NCBI GenBank assembly: GCA_025656435.1
Contig: JAHXHT010000033.1
Coordinates: 1 to 14,072, forward strand
Source of the DNA: Candidatus Thiodiazotropha sp. (ex Gloverina cf. vestifex)
Lineage (GTDB): Bacteria; Pseudomonadota; Gammaproteobacteria; Chromatiales; Chromatiaceae
Direction of reading: 5' to 3'
DNA length: 14,072 nt
Under the pieces are notes generated by a model that had not been told where the DNA came from, made no database searches, and saw nothing but the letters and a program-made list of their open reading frames with translations. Numbering within the stretch: the first letter of the stretch is position 1; each line of letters starts with the position of its first letter. A program made the translations under genes and the position numbers. Positions 13,638 through 14,072 of the stretch are shown here, piece by piece.

Positions 13638-14051
13638 ATGACTGACGGCTATTTTATCCAATACAATCTGGAGACCTGTCGTGACGACCGATCAACCTCC
13701 GGCCCCGGTAAGGGCCTGGTATCGAAGAAAAAAACCTGGGTTATCAGTACGGGACTTCTCATACTCTCTCTACTAATCCTGATCTCGCTACCGTTTGGCA
13801 TCAGCTTTGGTTTAGCGGATTTCCTCAAACAGCATGGCGCACGCCAGGTTCGCATAGAGAATATCGATTTCAACCCATTCACAGGACGGCTGCTGTTTCA
13901 GAATGTCCGTGCACAGGTGGATGAAGCCCAGGACCTGCGACTTGACAGGCTTGAATTGGAAATGGGTTGGCGTGACCTTTTCTCTAAGGAAGCTCTGAAC
14001 GAATCGTTTGTCAGCGAACGTTTCCTCTCGCTTGCTTCAAAACTGCCATGA
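13638..14051 (+). CDS. N-terminal part of a DUF748/AsmA-like envelope protein, possibly frameshifted
   Basis: One membrane anchor (about 33-55, WVISTGLLILSLLILISLPFG after KKKT) is followed by GARQVRIENIDFNPFTGRLL, the start typical of DUF748/AsmA-like periplasmic proteins. Members are usually several hundred residues long; this frame stops after 137. Two starts compete. ATG 13638 has AAGGA at 13624-13628 and is in frame. GTG 13681 has a better-placed GGAG (13670-13673) and reads TTDQPPAPVRAWYRRKK, a more family-like cytoplasmic lead, but is in another frame; the two frames meet at seven A residues (13728-13734). The gene may be decayed, a victim of a sequencing error, or read by slippage. 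The last 20 residues no longer look like the family, and an ATGA at 14048 opens a new frame at the edge. Confidence 0.55.
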   Translation: MTDGYFIQYNLETCRDDRSTSGPGKGLVSKKKTWVISTGLLILSLLILISLPFGISFGLADFLKQHGARQVRIENIDFNPFTGRLLFQNVRAQVDEAQDLRLDRLELEMGWRDLFSKEALNESFVSERFLSLASKLP

Positions 14052-14072
14052 GCGAAGAAAAACAGTGCATTT

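Overview
The window reads as ordinary chromosome of a gammaproteobacterium. Supporting points are monofunctional HisB and unfused HisI and HisE, the order hisBHAFIE then tatABC, the pip-dtd pair, and a Gac/Csr-type regulatory locus. I think of sulfur-oxidising Chromatiales-like bacteria, including marine symbionts, but the species cannot be read from the sequence. Coding regions are moderately GC-rich. The intergenic spaces and the marR-tautomerase block are visibly more AT-rich.

Layout. Positions 1-642 are AT-rich and I see no credible gene there; they hold two hairpins, a perfect DnaA box and the typA promoter. typA (BipA GTPase) follows. The 240 bp between typA and pip are the most interesting part. 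On the minus strand they contain what looks like an RsmY/RsmZ/CsrB-type small RNA of about 124 nt. It has five GGA motifs, a 5'-3' closing stem and an intrinsic terminator whose loop is itself GGA, and an 18-bp GacA-box palindrome lies about 65 bp upstream of its predicted start. Next come pip and dtd, overlapping by ATGA. A MarR-type regulator and a two-domain 4-oxalocrotonate-tautomerase-like protein follow, each preceded by the same 16-bp operator-like site. Then comes an exported metallo-beta-lactamase-fold hydrolase.

From 6.3 to 10.1 kb lies a histidine operon, hisB-hisH-hisA-hisF-hisI-hisE, with a recognisable promoter before hisB. A 213-bp element with terminal inverted repeats sits between hisI and hisE. 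The twin-arginine translocase genes tatA, tatB and tatC follow on the same strand. TatC has an unusual C-terminal tail of about 130 residues, acidic and ending in a FimV-C-terminus-like segment. A small pentapeptide-repeat gene converges on tatC and diverges from a LysR-type regulator; a 13-bp perfect hairpin repeat lies between those two. The window ends in the N-terminal part of a DUF748/AsmA-like envelope protein, which may carry a frameshift at a run of seven A residues.

No CRISPR array, tRNA, rRNA or transposase gene was seen.
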